Shown here: in pieces, positions 36,545 to 44,915 of the stretch
How the letters are laid out: every line of letters begins with the position of its first letter
How positions within the stretch are numbered: the first letter of the stretch is position 1
NCBI RefSeq assembly: GCF_002931555.1
Contig: NZ_PSTZ01000002.1
Location: 51,099-115,098 of the forward strand
Direction: 5' to 3'
Source: Pseudoclavibacter sp. RFBB5
Lineage (GTDB): Bacteria > Actinomycetota > Actinomycetes > Actinomycetales > Microbacteriaceae
Length of the DNA stretch: 64,000 nt
Made by a program: the position numbers and the translations under genes
Notes under the pieces: model-generated
What the model was told of the DNA's origin: nothing
The model's database searches: none
What the model saw: only the letters and a program-made list of their open reading frames with translations

Positions 36545-37537
36545 TCAGGAGGAGACAGGTGAAGGTTGAGACGTGGTGGGGGTGGGGGTGAGAGTGAAGA
36601 GCAGGGCCGGATGCTCGACGCCGACGCTGGAGGTGCTGACGCCGTCCGCGCCGAGGTGCACCAGCGAGAACATCGAGCGGTCGAAGCCGCTCACCGTCCC
36701 TGGCTCGGCGTCCATGACCTGGTGGTAGGCGAGCGCCGGCCCCGCAGAGACGTGCACGCCGCGCATCGTGGCGGACAGCGGATGGTGGAAGTGCCCGCAC
36801 AGGATCGCGCGAACGTCGGTGCCCTCGACGATGTCGAGGAAGTCTGCGGCGTCGCGGAGGCCCGCCCGCGCCAGCATCGGCAGCGGCGACCCGAGCGGCG
36901 GGTGGTGCATGACGACAACCGTCCCCGAGGGCGCGAGGGAGCTGGAGCTGCCAGTGCCAGTGCCGGTGCCGGTGCCGGTGCCGGTGCCGGTGCCGGCAGG
37001 CAACCTCAGCTCGGCGTCGAGCCACGCGAGCTGCTCCGCCCCCAGCGTCCCCGTGGACGAGTCCAGCAAGACGAAGCGCCACGCACCGACCCGCACGGCG
37101 CGGGGCGAGGCGTCCTCCGCGCGCGCACCCACCGACGCCCGATGACCGGGGAGGATGCGAGCGGCGGCCCTCTCGTCGTGGTTGCCGAGCACCGAGAGCA
37201 CTGGCACACCCCACGAATCCTCCAGCTCGAGGAGGGCGTCGCGAAGGGCCGGGTAGGCGGCCGCGTTCCCGCGCTCGATGAGGTCTCCGCTGATGACGAT
37301 CGCATCGGGTTCGAGACCCGCGGCGCGCGCGTAGTCGCTCGCCGCGCGCATCCGCGTGATGCCGTCGACAACCCCGTAGAGGGATGCGACAGCGGTTGCG
37401 TGCACGTCGCTCAGGTGGAGCACCGTCGTGCGACGCGACCCCGACGGGCGCGGACCGTCGGGCGTGACGCGACCCGCGGGGTGGACGAGGTCGGCAGGAT
37501 GGGCGAGGTCGACGGGATGCGCGAGGTCGGCAGTCAT
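36545..37537 (-). CDS. Metallophosphoesterase (calcineurin-like)
   Basis: The 330-residue protein has all five metal-binding motifs of the calcineurin-like family: HLSDVHAT (DxH), SGDLIERG (GDxxxxG), LGNHDE (GNHD), VVMHHPPL and GHFHH. It most resembles cyclic nucleotide or glycerophosphodiester phosphodiesterases (CpdA/GpdQ-like). An N-terminal repeat (DLAHPVDLAHPADLVHP) and a Gly-Thr dipeptide run encoded by a hexanucleotide repeat are unusual insertions. The ATG overlaps the stop of the phosphatase gene at 37534. Confidence 0.9.
   Translation of the reverse strand: MTADLAHPVDLAHPADLVHPAGRVTPDGPRPSGSRRTTVLHLSDVHATAVASLYGVVDGITRMRAASDYARAAGLEPDAIVISGDLIERGNAAAYPALRDALLELEDSWGVPVLSVLGNHDERAAARILPGHRASVGARAEDASPRAVRVGAWRFVLLDSSTGTLGAEQLAWLDAELRLPAGTGTGTGTGTGTGTGSSSSLAPSGTVVVMHHPPLGSPLPMLARAGLRDAADFLDIVEGTDVRAILCGHFHHPLSATMRGVHVSAGPALAYHQVMDAEPGTVSGFDRSMFSLVHLGADGVSTSSVGVEHPALLFTLTPTPTTSQPSPVSS
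36951..36992. repeat. Seven hexanucleotide units (CCGGTG/CCAGTG) inside the metallophosphoesterase gene
   Basis: The array encodes a Gly-Thr repeat in an exposed stretch between the third and fourth metal motifs. Unit length is a multiple of three, so copy-number change would keep the frame. Confidence 0.95.
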
Positions 37538-38289
37538 GACGCGGCCGTCGTGGTGGGCGCGACCGAGGGGGCGCGCGAAGTCGAGGAGCCCGACTCGACC
37601 GACGGGGCGAGCGCGCTCGCCGTGGTCCGGCCGGACTTGCCGCGCAGGGCGTGCACCTGATCGTCGGTGAGGCCATGCGAGCGCAGGTACGCTTCGGCGC
37701 CGCCGAGCTCACGGATGATGTCGAGTGCATGCTCGAGCGCTTCCGGCGGACTGTCGAGATGGAGGCGGAGGATCTCGTCGCGCTGATCCGACGGGTACGC
37801 GTCGGCCACGGCGAAGGCGAACGCCTCGCGGACGGAGCGGACCGCGGCCCCGGAGAGCGCATAGTCGCGCACCACGTCGGCTTCGCTTGCACCGCCCACG
37901 AGCTGCGCGAGAGCGACGACGAGCCCCGTGCGGTCCTTGCCGGCGGTGCAGTGCACGAGCACGCCGCGCTCGGCGTTGGCGAGCACGGCGACAGCCTCCG
38001 TGAGCGCCCCGCCGCGACGCCGAAGGAGCGTCTCGTAGATGTCCTCGAGACGGCCCGCGACTGGCGGTTCGCTTCCGTAGAGAGGGACCTGGCGCACCTG
38101 GACGCCGTGGGTGCGGTCACCAGACTCGGCGCGCTCCCGGAGGTCGAGGATGAGCTCGACGCCCAGCGCCCGCAGCGCTGACTCACCGTCGGCCGAGAGC
38201 GCGTCCGGGGAGCCAGCGCGCACGATCCACGGCGAGTTCGCGTCAGCTGCGCGGGCGTTGAACAGCCCGTCGATCTCGATTGCTCTCAC
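37534..38289 (-). CDS. Tyrosine-protein-phosphatase-like protein (DUF/PTP CX5R type)
   Basis: The 251-residue protein has the catalytic P-loop VHCTAGKDRTG (Cys and Arg in CX5R, near residue 123), with an upstream general-acid region, LDLRERAESG. This is the MptpB-like bacterial Tyr/lipid phosphatase family. The GTG at 38289 has a near-ideal GGGAGGT 5 bases upstream. It is the first gene of the operon that continues with the metallophosphoesterase and ABC importer. The C-terminal 25 residues are low-complexity Ser/Thr/Ala. Confidence 0.9.
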   Translation of the reverse strand: MRAIEIDGLFNARAADANSPWIVRAGSPDALSADGESALRALGVELILDLRERAESGDRTHGVQVRQVPLYGSEPPVAGRLEDIYETLLRRRGGALTEAVAVLANAERGVLVHCTAGKDRTGLVVALAQLVGGASEADVVRDYALSGAAVRSVREAFAFAVADAYPSDQRDEILRLHLDSPPEALEHALDIIRELGGAEAYLRSHGLTDDQVHALRGKSGRTTASALAPSVESGSSTSRAPSVAPTTTAAS

Positions 38290-38324
38290 GAGCACCTCCC
38301 GTTGCGTTTCCACCACTTGCCTCG

Positions 38325-38376
38325 GTTCCAAGCACCGGGGGAGCATCCGTTACACGGATTCCGTACGGCTTGGAAC
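38325..38376. promoter_or_regulatory. Paired half-sites GTTCCAAGC/GCTTGGAAC before the phosphatase/ABC operon
   Basis: Two perfect 9-base inverted copies (38325-38333 and 38368-38376) are 34 bases apart, and their centres are about four helical turns apart, 40-85 bases upstream of the first gene. This fits a regulator binding that loops or covers the promoter. The RpiR-type gene next door is the obvious candidate; that link is inferred. Confidence 0.5.
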
Positions 38377-38510
38377 GTCGTTACATCGGGAGTGTGTCGA
38401 GCGAGGGTGAACGCGCGGTGACGGGCGTCGAGCGAGCGGATGAACGCCGCGAGGCGAGTTCGCGAGGCGGCGACTCAGACGTCCGCTGGCACCTGCACGA
38501 CTGCCGGCAG

Positions 38511-38670
38511 CAGGTGGTCGCCGCAGTGCAGCAGGAGGCGGTCGCCGCAGTCCAGCAGGAGGCGGTCGCCGCAGTCCAGCAGCAGGTGGTCGCCGCAGTC
38601 CAGCAGCAGGTGGTCGCCGCAGTGCAGCCGCAGTGCAGCCGCAGGTGGTCGCCGCAGTGCAGCAGCGGGT
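38511..38670. repeat. 24-base minisatellite, about 6.5 units
   Basis: Units such as CAGGAGGCGGTCGCCGCAG followed by TCCAG are nearly identical. The array ends 8 bases from the stop of the RpiR gene (38678). In the plus direction it would encode an 8-residue repeat (VAAVQQEA type) in an open frame that runs antisense to the RpiR gene, but no ribosome site or homology supports a gene. The rest of the 38290-38677 gap is the promoter region above. Confidence 0.9.
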
Positions 38671-38677
38671 GGTCGGC

Positions 38678-39577
38678 TCAGTCCTCGGAGAGCGCGTCGG
38701 CCACGACGTGGCGCATGCCGACGGCCGCGTCGTCGCCGAGCGCCTGCGCCAGCGTGGAGTGCAGCGTGTGCAGCACGACGGTGTGGCCGAGGCGCGCGAG
38801 GAACGGGTCGATGTCGTGCGCCGTTCCCGCCGGCCCCGTCGTCACGACGATGTCGGCGACCCGCCCAAGCGGCGAACGGGCGTAGCTCGTGACGAGCACC
38901 ACGGTTGCCCCCTGCGCCCTGGCGGCCTCCGCCGCGCGCAGCGACTGCACGTTCGCGCCCGAGTAGCTGAGCGTCAGGCACGCGTCGCCGCTGGAGAGCG
39001 ACCGCACCGCGAACTGCTGAGCGAGCGCATCCACCGGTGCCTCGACGGAGTGCCCGAGGGTGCTGAGACGCATCGCGAAGTCCTGCAGGGGCGGCCCCGA
39101 GAACCCGCTGCCGACGAGCACGATGCGCCTGGCACCGCGAAGGGCGTCGACGGCCGCGGCGATGCGTTCCGGGTCGACGCTGTCCTGCGCGAGCCGCACG
39201 GCGTCGATCGCATCGTCGAAGGTGCTCGCCTCCACCGACTGCGCCTGCTCTCGCGGCGCGAGCGGAGCGGAACGCGCGAGGTCGAGCCGCAGGTGCTGGA
39301 AGCCGCGGAACCCGAGACTCTGACACGCACGGATGACGGTGGCCGTCGACGTGCCAGCGGCGTCCGCGAGCTCAGCCGTCGACCATTCGACCACCTCGTC
39401 GGGTCGCGTCAGCACCATCTGCGCGACCTTGCGCTCGCTGGGCCCGAGGGCGGCGGATGCGGCGCGCACGCGGGCGAGCACGCTCAGCTCCGGCCGCGCC
39501 ACCGAACCGCCCCGCACCGACGCGTCCTCGCGCCCCGACTCGGGAGGGAGGCCTGACGGGGTGGGGAGGCCTGACAT
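38678..39577 (-). CDS. RpiR/MurR-family transcriptional regulator
   Basis: The 299-residue protein has an N-terminal RpiR helix-turn-helix (LGPSERKVAQMVLTRPDEVV, TAELADAAGTSTATVIRACQ, about 40-85) and a C-terminal SIS sugar-phosphate-binding domain (RRIVLVGSGFSGPPLQDFAMRL, GDACLTLSYSGANVQSLRAAE). It should sense a phosphorylated metabolite, fitting its place upstream of the phosphatase/ABC operon. I prefer ATG 39577 because TATACT lies 7 bases before it; an ATG at 39601 would add eight residues. Confidence 0.88.
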   Translation of the reverse strand: MSGLPTPSGLPPESGREDASVRGGSVARPELSVLARVRAASAALGPSERKVAQMVLTRPDEVVEWSTAELADAAGTSTATVIRACQSLGFRGFQHLRLDLARSAPLAPREQAQSVEASTFDDAIDAVRLAQDSVDPERIAAAVDALRGARRIVLVGSGFSGPPLQDFAMRLSTLGHSVEAPVDALAQQFAVRSLSSGDACLTLSYSGANVQSLRAAEAARAQGATVVLVTSYARSPLGRVADIVVTTGPAGTAHDIDPFLARLGHTVVLHTLHSTLAQALGDDAAVGMRHVVADALSED

Positions 39578-39616
39578 GTGAGGGAGTATAGGGGCCCGCA
39601 TGAAACACTGACCCCC

Positions 39617-40597
39617 ATGCGCGCAATCACGGTTCCAACGCCAGGCGGGCCGGAGGCCCTCATCCTCTCCGAAGTCGACGAGCCGACCCCCGGCCCCCTC
39701 GAAGTCGTCATCGATGTGGCCGCCGCCGGCGTGAACCGCGCCGACGTCGCCCAGCGCGAAGGCAAGTACCCGTCACCGGCCGGGGCACCCGACTGGCCTG
39801 GCCTCGAAGTGAGCGGAACCGTCGTCGCCGCGGGGGCGTCCGTCACGGCCTGGAAGGTCGGCGACTACGTCGTCGCGCTCCTGCCTGGCGGCGGCTACGC
39901 CGACCGCGTCGCCGTCGACGAAGGGCTCGTGCTCCCCATGCCGAAGCGCGTCGACCTCGTCGAAGCGGCCGGCCTCCCCGAAGCCGTCGCCACCGTCTGG
40001 TCGAACCTCTTCATGAGCGCGCAGCTCAAGGCGGACGAGACCCTGCTCGTGCACGGCGGCACCAGCGGCGTCGGCACCATCGCCATCCAGCTCGCGGCCG
40101 CCCTCGGCATCACCGTCTACGCGACCGCCGGCACCGCCCAGAAGGTCGCCACGACCGAGCAGCTCGGCGCGACCCGGGGCATCAACTACCGCGACCAGGA
40201 CTTCGTGGAGGTCATCGCCGACGCCACCGACGGTCGCGGCGTCGACGTGATCCTCGACCTCGTCGGCGGAGACTACCTGGCGCGCGATGTCGACGCCCTC
40301 GCCACCAACGGCCGCATCATGGTCATCGCGGCGCAGGGCGGCGACGAGGCCACCATCAACGTCGGGCGCCTCATGCAGAAGCGCGGCCGCATCTGGGGAA
40401 CGACCCTCCGCTCGCGCCCACTCGAAGAGCGGCGCGAGATCATCGCCCAGGTGCGCGAGCACGTGTGGCCGCTCGTCGAAGCGGGCAAGGTGCGGCCCCT
40501 GCTCGACACCGTCGAGACCCTCGACTTCGCGCACCGGGCCCACCGGCGCATGGAGTCCGGCGAGCACGTCGGCAAGATCCTTCTCGCCGTGCGCTGA
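39617..40597 (+). CDS. NAD(P)H quinone oxidoreductase (PIG3-like, zinc-independent MDR)
   Basis: The 326-residue protein is a medium-chain reductase without zinc ligands: GVNRADVAQREGKYP, the LPEAVATVWSNLF segment typical of PIG3/quinone oxidoreductases, and the nucleotide-binding LLVHGGTSGVGTIAIQLA. It ends with the family tail AHRRMESGEHVGKILL. It probably reduces quinones with NADPH. It is divergent from the RpiR gene with only 39 bases between starts, so the promoters overlap or abut. Confidence 0.92.
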   Translation: MRAITVPTPGGPEALILSEVDEPTPGPLEVVIDVAAAGVNRADVAQREGKYPSPAGAPDWPGLEVSGTVVAAGASVTAWKVGDYVVALLPGGGYADRVAVDEGLVLPMPKRVDLVEAAGLPEAVATVWSNLFMSAQLKADETLLVHGGTSGVGTIAIQLAAALGITVYATAGTAQKVATTEQLGATRGINYRDQDFVEVIADATDGRGVDVILDLVGGDYLARDVDALATNGRIMVIAAQGGDEATINVGRLMQKRGRIWGTTLRSRPLEERREIIAQVREHVWPLVEAGKVRPLLDTVETLDFAHRAHRRMESGEHVGKILLAVR

Positions 40598-40694
40598 CCG
40601 ACGCGCTGAGCGGCGCGCCGGTCACCAGCGACAGACGGGTGCGCGCCGCCCCGAAGCTGCTGACCGACGCGCACCTGCCTTCGCCAACCGGCGC

Positions 40695-41159
40695 TCAGAG
40701 CAGCTGCGCGTCGATGCCCTTCCGGCGAAGCCCGTCGAGAACCTCCTCGTCGACGCCGAGAAGGGTCATCGCCGACAGGTTCGGGAAGTGGCGGGTGTCG
40801 GTGAAGTCGGCGATGTCGAAGGTCGAGTCCTCGCCGCTCCACTGCGGGGCGATCTCCATGTAGATGTCGTTCCCGCCGTCCTGGAACAGCTCCTCGACAG
40901 CCGGCGCGAACTCGGTGGGCACCGGCAGCGACCGGAAGTACTCGAGCACCTCGGGGATCGGCTCCGAGATCTCCTTCGACAGGTCCACTTCCCGGTCCAC
41001 GTGCTCTTCGAGGAAATCGGTGAGCACGAACTGGGGCGTCAGCAGCTCCTGCTCGTACATCAGCTCCTGGATGACGGCGAGCTTGAAGTTGAGGTCCGCG
41101 AAGTCGATCGCGTCGCTGGGAAGGTCGCCGGCGGGCTGGGTCTCGGGGGAATCGCTCAT
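40695..41159 (-). CDS. Conserved protein, possibly DUF6892
   Basis: The 154-residue acidic soluble protein contains FADLNFKLAVIQELMYEQELLTPQF near its start and a C-terminal part (HFPNLSAMTLLGVDEEVLDGL) reminiscent of proteins annotated as DUF6892. No catalytic motif is visible. An ATG 9 bases upstream (41168) is possible. It converges with the quinone oxidoreductase gene and diverges from the DJ-1-like gene. Confidence 0.7.
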   Translation of the reverse strand: MSDSPETQPAGDLPSDAIDFADLNFKLAVIQELMYEQELLTPQFVLTDFLEEHVDREVDLSKEISEPIPEVLEYFRSLPVPTEFAPAVEELFQDGGNDIYMEIAPQWSGEDSTFDIADFTDTRHFPNLSAMTLLGVDEEVLDGLRRKGIDAQLL

Positions 41160-41318
41160 GCGGAACATGCTGGCGGAAGCAGATGAGCGTCAGCCGAGAC
41201 CGCAAAAGTGGGGTTGTGGTCGCTCCGGTCGCCACCCGACGGCCACAACTCAGCCCTCGGCGAGGCAATCCGCGGCCTCCGCTGGAAGATCCGGGCCGCG
41301 CACTGTGAGAATGGCGTC

Positions 41319-41939
41319 ATGCCTGAAGCGAAGCGCCGCGTCACCGTCGTCCTGTTCGAGGGGTTCGAGCTCCTCGACGTGTTCGGCCCCGTCGAGCTGT
41401 TCCGCATCGACCCGTCCCTCTGCGACGTCGAGCTCATCGCCCCACAGGCCGGCCCGGTCCGCAGCTCGCAGGGCCCGGAGGTCATCGCCACGAGCGCGTT
41501 CGCCGACGCCGCGAGCCCCGACATCGTGCTTGTCCCGGGCGGGCAGGGAACGCGCCCGCTCGCCACCGACCCCGAGTTCCTGGCCTGGCTCGGGAGGTGG
41601 GCAGCGGATGCGAGGCTCGTGACCTCCGTCTGCACCGGTTCGGCGCTCCTCGCGGCGGCCGGCCTGCTCGACGGGTTCCGCGCGACCTCCAACAAGCGGG
41701 CGTTCGCGTGGGCATCATCGCAGGGCGCATCCGTCGACTGGGTGCCACAGGCCCGCTGGGTCGAGGACGGGAACCGGTGGACGTCCTCCGGCGTCGCCGC
41801 CGGCATGGACATGACGGCCGCTATCATCGCCGCGATCCACGGGCCCGAGGTCGCGACCACGCTCACCGACGCCGCCGAGCTCGAGGTGCACGCCGACGCG
41901 AGCTGGGACCCCTACGCGGTGAAGAACGGGCTCGCCTGA
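41319..41939 (+). CDS. DJ-1/PfpI-family protein (isonitrile-hydratase-like)
   Basis: The 206-residue protein has the DJ-1/PfpI fold: VVLFEGFELLDVFGPVELFR at the start, DIVLVPGGQGTRP, and the nucleophile elbow SVCTGSALLAAAG with Cys near residue 109, followed by TSNKRAF and the GVAAGMDM segment. This arrangement matches the isonitrile hydratase / ThiJ-like branch. Substrate is unproven. The start ATG has GAGAAT 6 bases before it. The stop overlaps the DUF1272 start in TGATG. Confidence 0.88.
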   Translation: MPEAKRRVTVVLFEGFELLDVFGPVELFRIDPSLCDVELIAPQAGPVRSSQGPEVIATSAFADAASPDIVLVPGGQGTRPLATDPEFLAWLGRWAADARLVTSVCTGSALLAAAGLLDGFRATSNKRAFAWASSQGASVDWVPQARWVEDGNRWTSSGVAAGMDMTAAIIAAIHGPEVATTLTDAAELEVHADASWDPYAVKNGLA

Positions 41940-42166
41940 TGGCCCTCGAGCTGCGCCCGAACTGCGAGCGCTGCGACGTCGACCTGCCCCCGCACGCCGA
42001 GGCCTACATCTGCACTTTCGAATGCACGTGGTGCCGAGACTGCGTCGGCACGTTCGCCGGTCGCGCGTGCCCGAACTGCGGCGGCAACCTGGAGCGGCGA
42101 CCCGTGCGCCCGGCATCGAAGCTCGCCGCGAACCCGCCGAGCACGGTCCGCGTGCACGGCGGGTAG
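41939..42166 (+). CDS. DUF1272 zinc-ribbon protein
   Basis: The 75-residue protein matches DUF1272: MALELRPNCERCDVDLPP, then ICTFECTWCRDCV and CPNCGGNLERRPVRP. Eight cysteines in CxxC pairs should bind zinc. The function is unknown; the gene often accompanies small oxidoreductases. It is coupled to the DJ-1-like gene by a one-base overlap. Confidence 0.92.
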   Translation: MALELRPNCERCDVDLPPHAEAYICTFECTWCRDCVGTFAGRACPNCGGNLERRPVRPASKLAANPPSTVRVHGG

Positions 42167-42245
42167 CGACAGGTATTGCGGGAGGGCGTAAGGAGAGCGC
42201 AGGGCAGCGCCGGGAGAGCCCCCGCACGCCGAGCCTCGCGTCTGC

Positions 42246-43295
42246 CTACGTGCGCACGAGCACCTTCATGCCCTCGCCCGAACGCAGGCGCTTGATGGCC
42301 CCGACCACGTCGTCGACGGGCACGTCATCCACCCAGCCGTCGGCCGTGTATCCGCCGGCCGCCATCGCCGCGATCACCGCGTCGAAGTCGCTCTGCAGGT
42401 AGGCGAGGGTGCCGACGATCGCGGTCTCCCCCATGACCAGCTGCGTCGGCAGGAAGTCCATGGGCCGCTCGTGGATGGCGACGACCACGACCCGACCGCC
42501 CGGCGTGAGGTTCGCGAGCGAGGCGGCCACGGCGGGCCCCACCCCGGCGGCGTCGAACGCGACATCCACGCCGTCCCCGCCCGTGAGCTCCGCGACGCGA
42601 GCCGACAGGTCCTCCTTGGTGGGGTCGACGAGGTTTGACGCCCCGACTCCGGCGATCGCACCCCGGCGCCCCGCACTCGGCTCCGAGACGATGACCGTCT
42701 CCACACCCTTGGCCCGCAGCGCGAACCACACGCCGATGCCGATCGGACCGGCACCCGAGATGAGCGCCGTCTGCCCCGCCTGCACACCGCTCTGCTCGAC
42801 CGCGTGCCACGCGACCGCCATCGGCTCGACGAGCGCTCCGAGGCGCAGATCGACGTTCTCGGGCAGCACGTGCAGCTTCGTCGCATCCACCGTCGTGAAC
42901 TCGGCCATGCCGCCGCCGTGCGACGAGAGGCCGTGGAAGCCGATCTTCGTGCACACGTTCGGCTTGCCGCGACGGCAGGCGGCGCACTCGCCGCACGCGT
43001 AGATCGGCCAGACCGCAACCCGGTCGCCGATCTGAACCGAGTCGACGCCCTCCCCGAGCTCGACCACGGTTCCCGAGAACTCGTGCCCGAGGATCTGCGG
43101 CGGCATGGACCCCGTGACGGGGTGCGGATGCTCGAAGTCGAGCCCGGAGGATTCGGGCGCGTAGTAGACGTGCAGGTCGGAGCCGCAGATGCCGGCGTAC
43201 GCGCAACGCAGCTTCACCTGGCCGGGGCCGGGCGTCGGCTCGGCGACCTCCTCCACGCGAACGTCTTCCTTCGCGTGGAACACTGCCGCCTTCAT
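42246..43295 (-). CDS. Zinc-dependent alcohol/butanediol dehydrogenase
   Basis: The 349-residue medium-chain dehydrogenase has catalytic zinc ligands in AGICGSDLH and GHEFSG, the four structural-zinc cysteines (YACGECAACRRGKPNVC), and the nucleotide-binding GAGPIGIGVWFALRAKG. It is closest in pattern to (R,R)-butanediol dehydrogenases and related polyol dehydrogenases. The ATG overlaps the stop of the SDR gene in ATGA, so the two dehydrogenases probably act in one pathway. Confidence 0.9.
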   Translation of the reverse strand: MKAAVFHAKEDVRVEEVAEPTPGPGQVKLRCAYAGICGSDLHVYYAPESSGLDFEHPHPVTGSMPPQILGHEFSGTVVELGEGVDSVQIGDRVAVWPIYACGECAACRRGKPNVCTKIGFHGLSSHGGGMAEFTTVDATKLHVLPENVDLRLGALVEPMAVAWHAVEQSGVQAGQTALISGAGPIGIGVWFALRAKGVETVIVSEPSAGRRGAIAGVGASNLVDPTKEDLSARVAELTGGDGVDVAFDAAGVGPAVAASLANLTPGGRVVVVAIHERPMDFLPTQLVMGETAIVGTLAYLQSDFDAVIAAMAAGGYTADGWVDDVPVDDVVGAIKRLRSGEGMKVLVRT

Positions 43296-44128
43296 GCGAG
43301 GAACTTCCGCAGGTCGGGGTAGCCGGTCGTGGACCAGGCACCGTCGACGACGAGGTTGTCGCCCGAGATGTACGAGGCGTCGTCGCTCGCGAGGAACAGG
43401 GCGGCGGATGCGATCTCCTCCGGCTGCGCTGCGCGCCGGAACGGGATGCGTTCGTCGTACGCCTCCTGCACCCCGGGGAGGTCGGTGAGGCCCTTCGTGA
43501 GCGGCGTCGCGACGAGGCCAGGCGAGACCGCGTTGACGCGGATGCCGTGCTCGCCGAGCTCGAGCGCCGCCTGCTTCGTGAGCATGACGGCGGCAGCCTT
43601 GGACGCGGTGTAGCCGACCCCGAAGTGCATCGGCACCAGCGAGTTGAGTGACGCGACGTTGACGATCGCGCCCGGCTTGCCCTCGGCGAGGAACTGCCGG
43701 GCCGCCAGGCGGGTGCCGTTGAAGGCGCTGTAGAGGTTGAGGCGGACCGTGAAGTCCCAGTCCTCGAAGGAGATGTCGGTGAGCGTGCCGGAGCGCGACC
43801 CGCCCGCGACGTTGAAGAGCGCATCCAGCGTGCCGAACTTCTCGACGGTCTCGGTGACGAGCCCCGCGAAGTCGTCCTCGTCGGTCACGTCCGTGCGGCG
43901 GCCGACGACGCTGGCGCCGAATGTCTCGCCCGTCGAGGCGACCAGCTCGGCGTTGATGTCGGCGACGACAACCGACGCGCCTTCCGCCACGAGCCGTTCC
44001 GTGATCTTCGCGCCGATGCCAGAGACCCCGCCCGTGACGATCGCGACCTTGCCGGCGAACCGGCCGGCGCTGGTCCCGGCGCTGGTCCCGGCGCTGCTCG
44101 CTGTGCTTGAGCTTGCTTCTTGTGACAT
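43292..44128 (-). CDS. Short-chain dehydrogenase/reductase
   Basis: The 278-residue protein has the SDR signatures: cofactor motif VTGGVSGIGAKI (near residue 31), NVAGG, the catalytic Ser in NVASLNSL, and YTASK with Tyr and Lys. The end reads ISGDNLVVDGAW as in classical SDRs. The N-terminal 22 residues include a Ser-Ala-Gly-Thr repeat from a 12-base DNA repeat (44067-44095). Paired with the zinc dehydrogenase and controlled probably by the divergent TetR gene. Confidence 0.92.
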   Translation of the reverse strand: MSQEASSSTASSAGTSAGTSAGRFAGKVAIVTGGVSGIGAKITERLVAEGASVVVADINAELVASTGETFGASVVGRRTDVTDEDDFAGLVTETVEKFGTLDALFNVAGGSRSGTLTDISFEDWDFTVRLNLYSAFNGTRLAARQFLAEGKPGAIVNVASLNSLVPMHFGVGYTASKAAAVMLTKQAALELGEHGIRVNAVSPGLVATPLTKGLTDLPGVQEAYDERIPFRRAAQPEEIASAALFLASDDASYISGDNLVVDGAWSTTGYPDLRKFLA

Positions 44129-44181
44129 TGCTCACTCCGTTCTGCCCGCCCTCGTTGGCGAGCCCCTTCACCATACGCCCG

Positions 44182-44203
44182 CTATCAGTCACCTGTCGGA
44201 TAG
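44182..44203. promoter_or_regulatory. TetR-type operator between the dehydrogenases and TetR gene
   Basis: CTATCAGTCA-CC-TGTCGGATAG is a 22-base dyad with 8 of 10 positions paired per arm. It lies between the divergent SDR (starts 44128) and TetR (starts 44243) genes, the expected position for a shared operator. Confidence 0.7.
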
Positions 44204-44242
44204 TTTGCCGAGAAGGAGCCACGCACCCCATAGGGTTGGCGA

Positions 44243-44857
44243 ATGGACCCGCGTCAGGCACGAACCCGCTCGGCCCTCCGCGCGGCGATCTACGAGCTCG
44301 CGGCCGCCCAGCCCATCGCCGACGTGAGCGTCGCCCAGGTCGCCAGGGCCGCCGGCATCACCCGCGACACGTTCTACCGTCACGCGACCACCCCGGAGCA
44401 CCTCCTCGCGGACTTCCTCGGGGAAGAGATCGACGCCCTCATGGCCCCGATCGCGAACCTGCCAGCCACGAGCGGCACCGAGCTGAGCGTCTTCGACGAG
44501 CCCGAACGCGAGCTCCTCCGGCACGTCGCCCGCCACGCGCAGATCTACCTCAATGCCATGGCGCCTCGCCTCACGGGGCCCGTGCGCGACACCCTCGTCG
44601 ACCGAGTCGAGGCGGGCCTCCTCACCCACCTCGAGCGGCACCCCGAGATCGCTCCGCCAGCACAGCCCGGCATCGACGACGAACGGCACCACCGCATCCT
44701 CGTCGCCTACGCCGGCAGCGGCACCGTCAGCGCCATCGAGGAGTGGCTGCGCTCGGGCGAGCTCGGCGACGTGAACGGGGACGTGGACGTGGACGCTGCA
44801 GCGCGCACCATCATCGCCGCGTCACCCGACTGGTGGCTCGGACGCTCACGTTCGTAG
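44243..44857 (+). CDS. TetR-family regulator
   Basis: The 204-residue protein has an N-terminal TetR helix-turn-helix (residues about 6-50: ALRAAIYELAAAQPIADVSV, RAAGITRDTFYRHATTPEHLL) and a helical C-terminal domain of no named type. It is divergent from the dehydrogenase pair, with a clear palindrome between, so it probably represses that pair. The ATG follows TAGGGT by 6 bases, the leaderless pattern. Confidence 0.88.
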   Translation: MDPRQARTRSALRAAIYELAAAQPIADVSVAQVARAAGITRDTFYRHATTPEHLLADFLGEEIDALMAPIANLPATSGTELSVFDEPERELLRHVARHAQIYLNAMAPRLTGPVRDTLVDRVEAGLLTHLERHPEIAPPAQPGIDDERHHRILVAYAGSGTVSAIEEWLRSGELGDVNGDVDVDAAARTIIAASPDWWLGRSRS

Positions 44858-44915
44858 GCGGCATCGCCGCACCCGCTCAGTTGTTTCGCGATGGTGGCAG
44901 CAGGCTGGGAGTTGC

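Noticed and set aside
38280..38885. Possible plus-strand gene encoding VAAVQQ repeats
   Set aside because: It overlaps the RpiR coding end antisense, has no ribosome site or homology, and the repeat reads open only because the unit is 24 bases.
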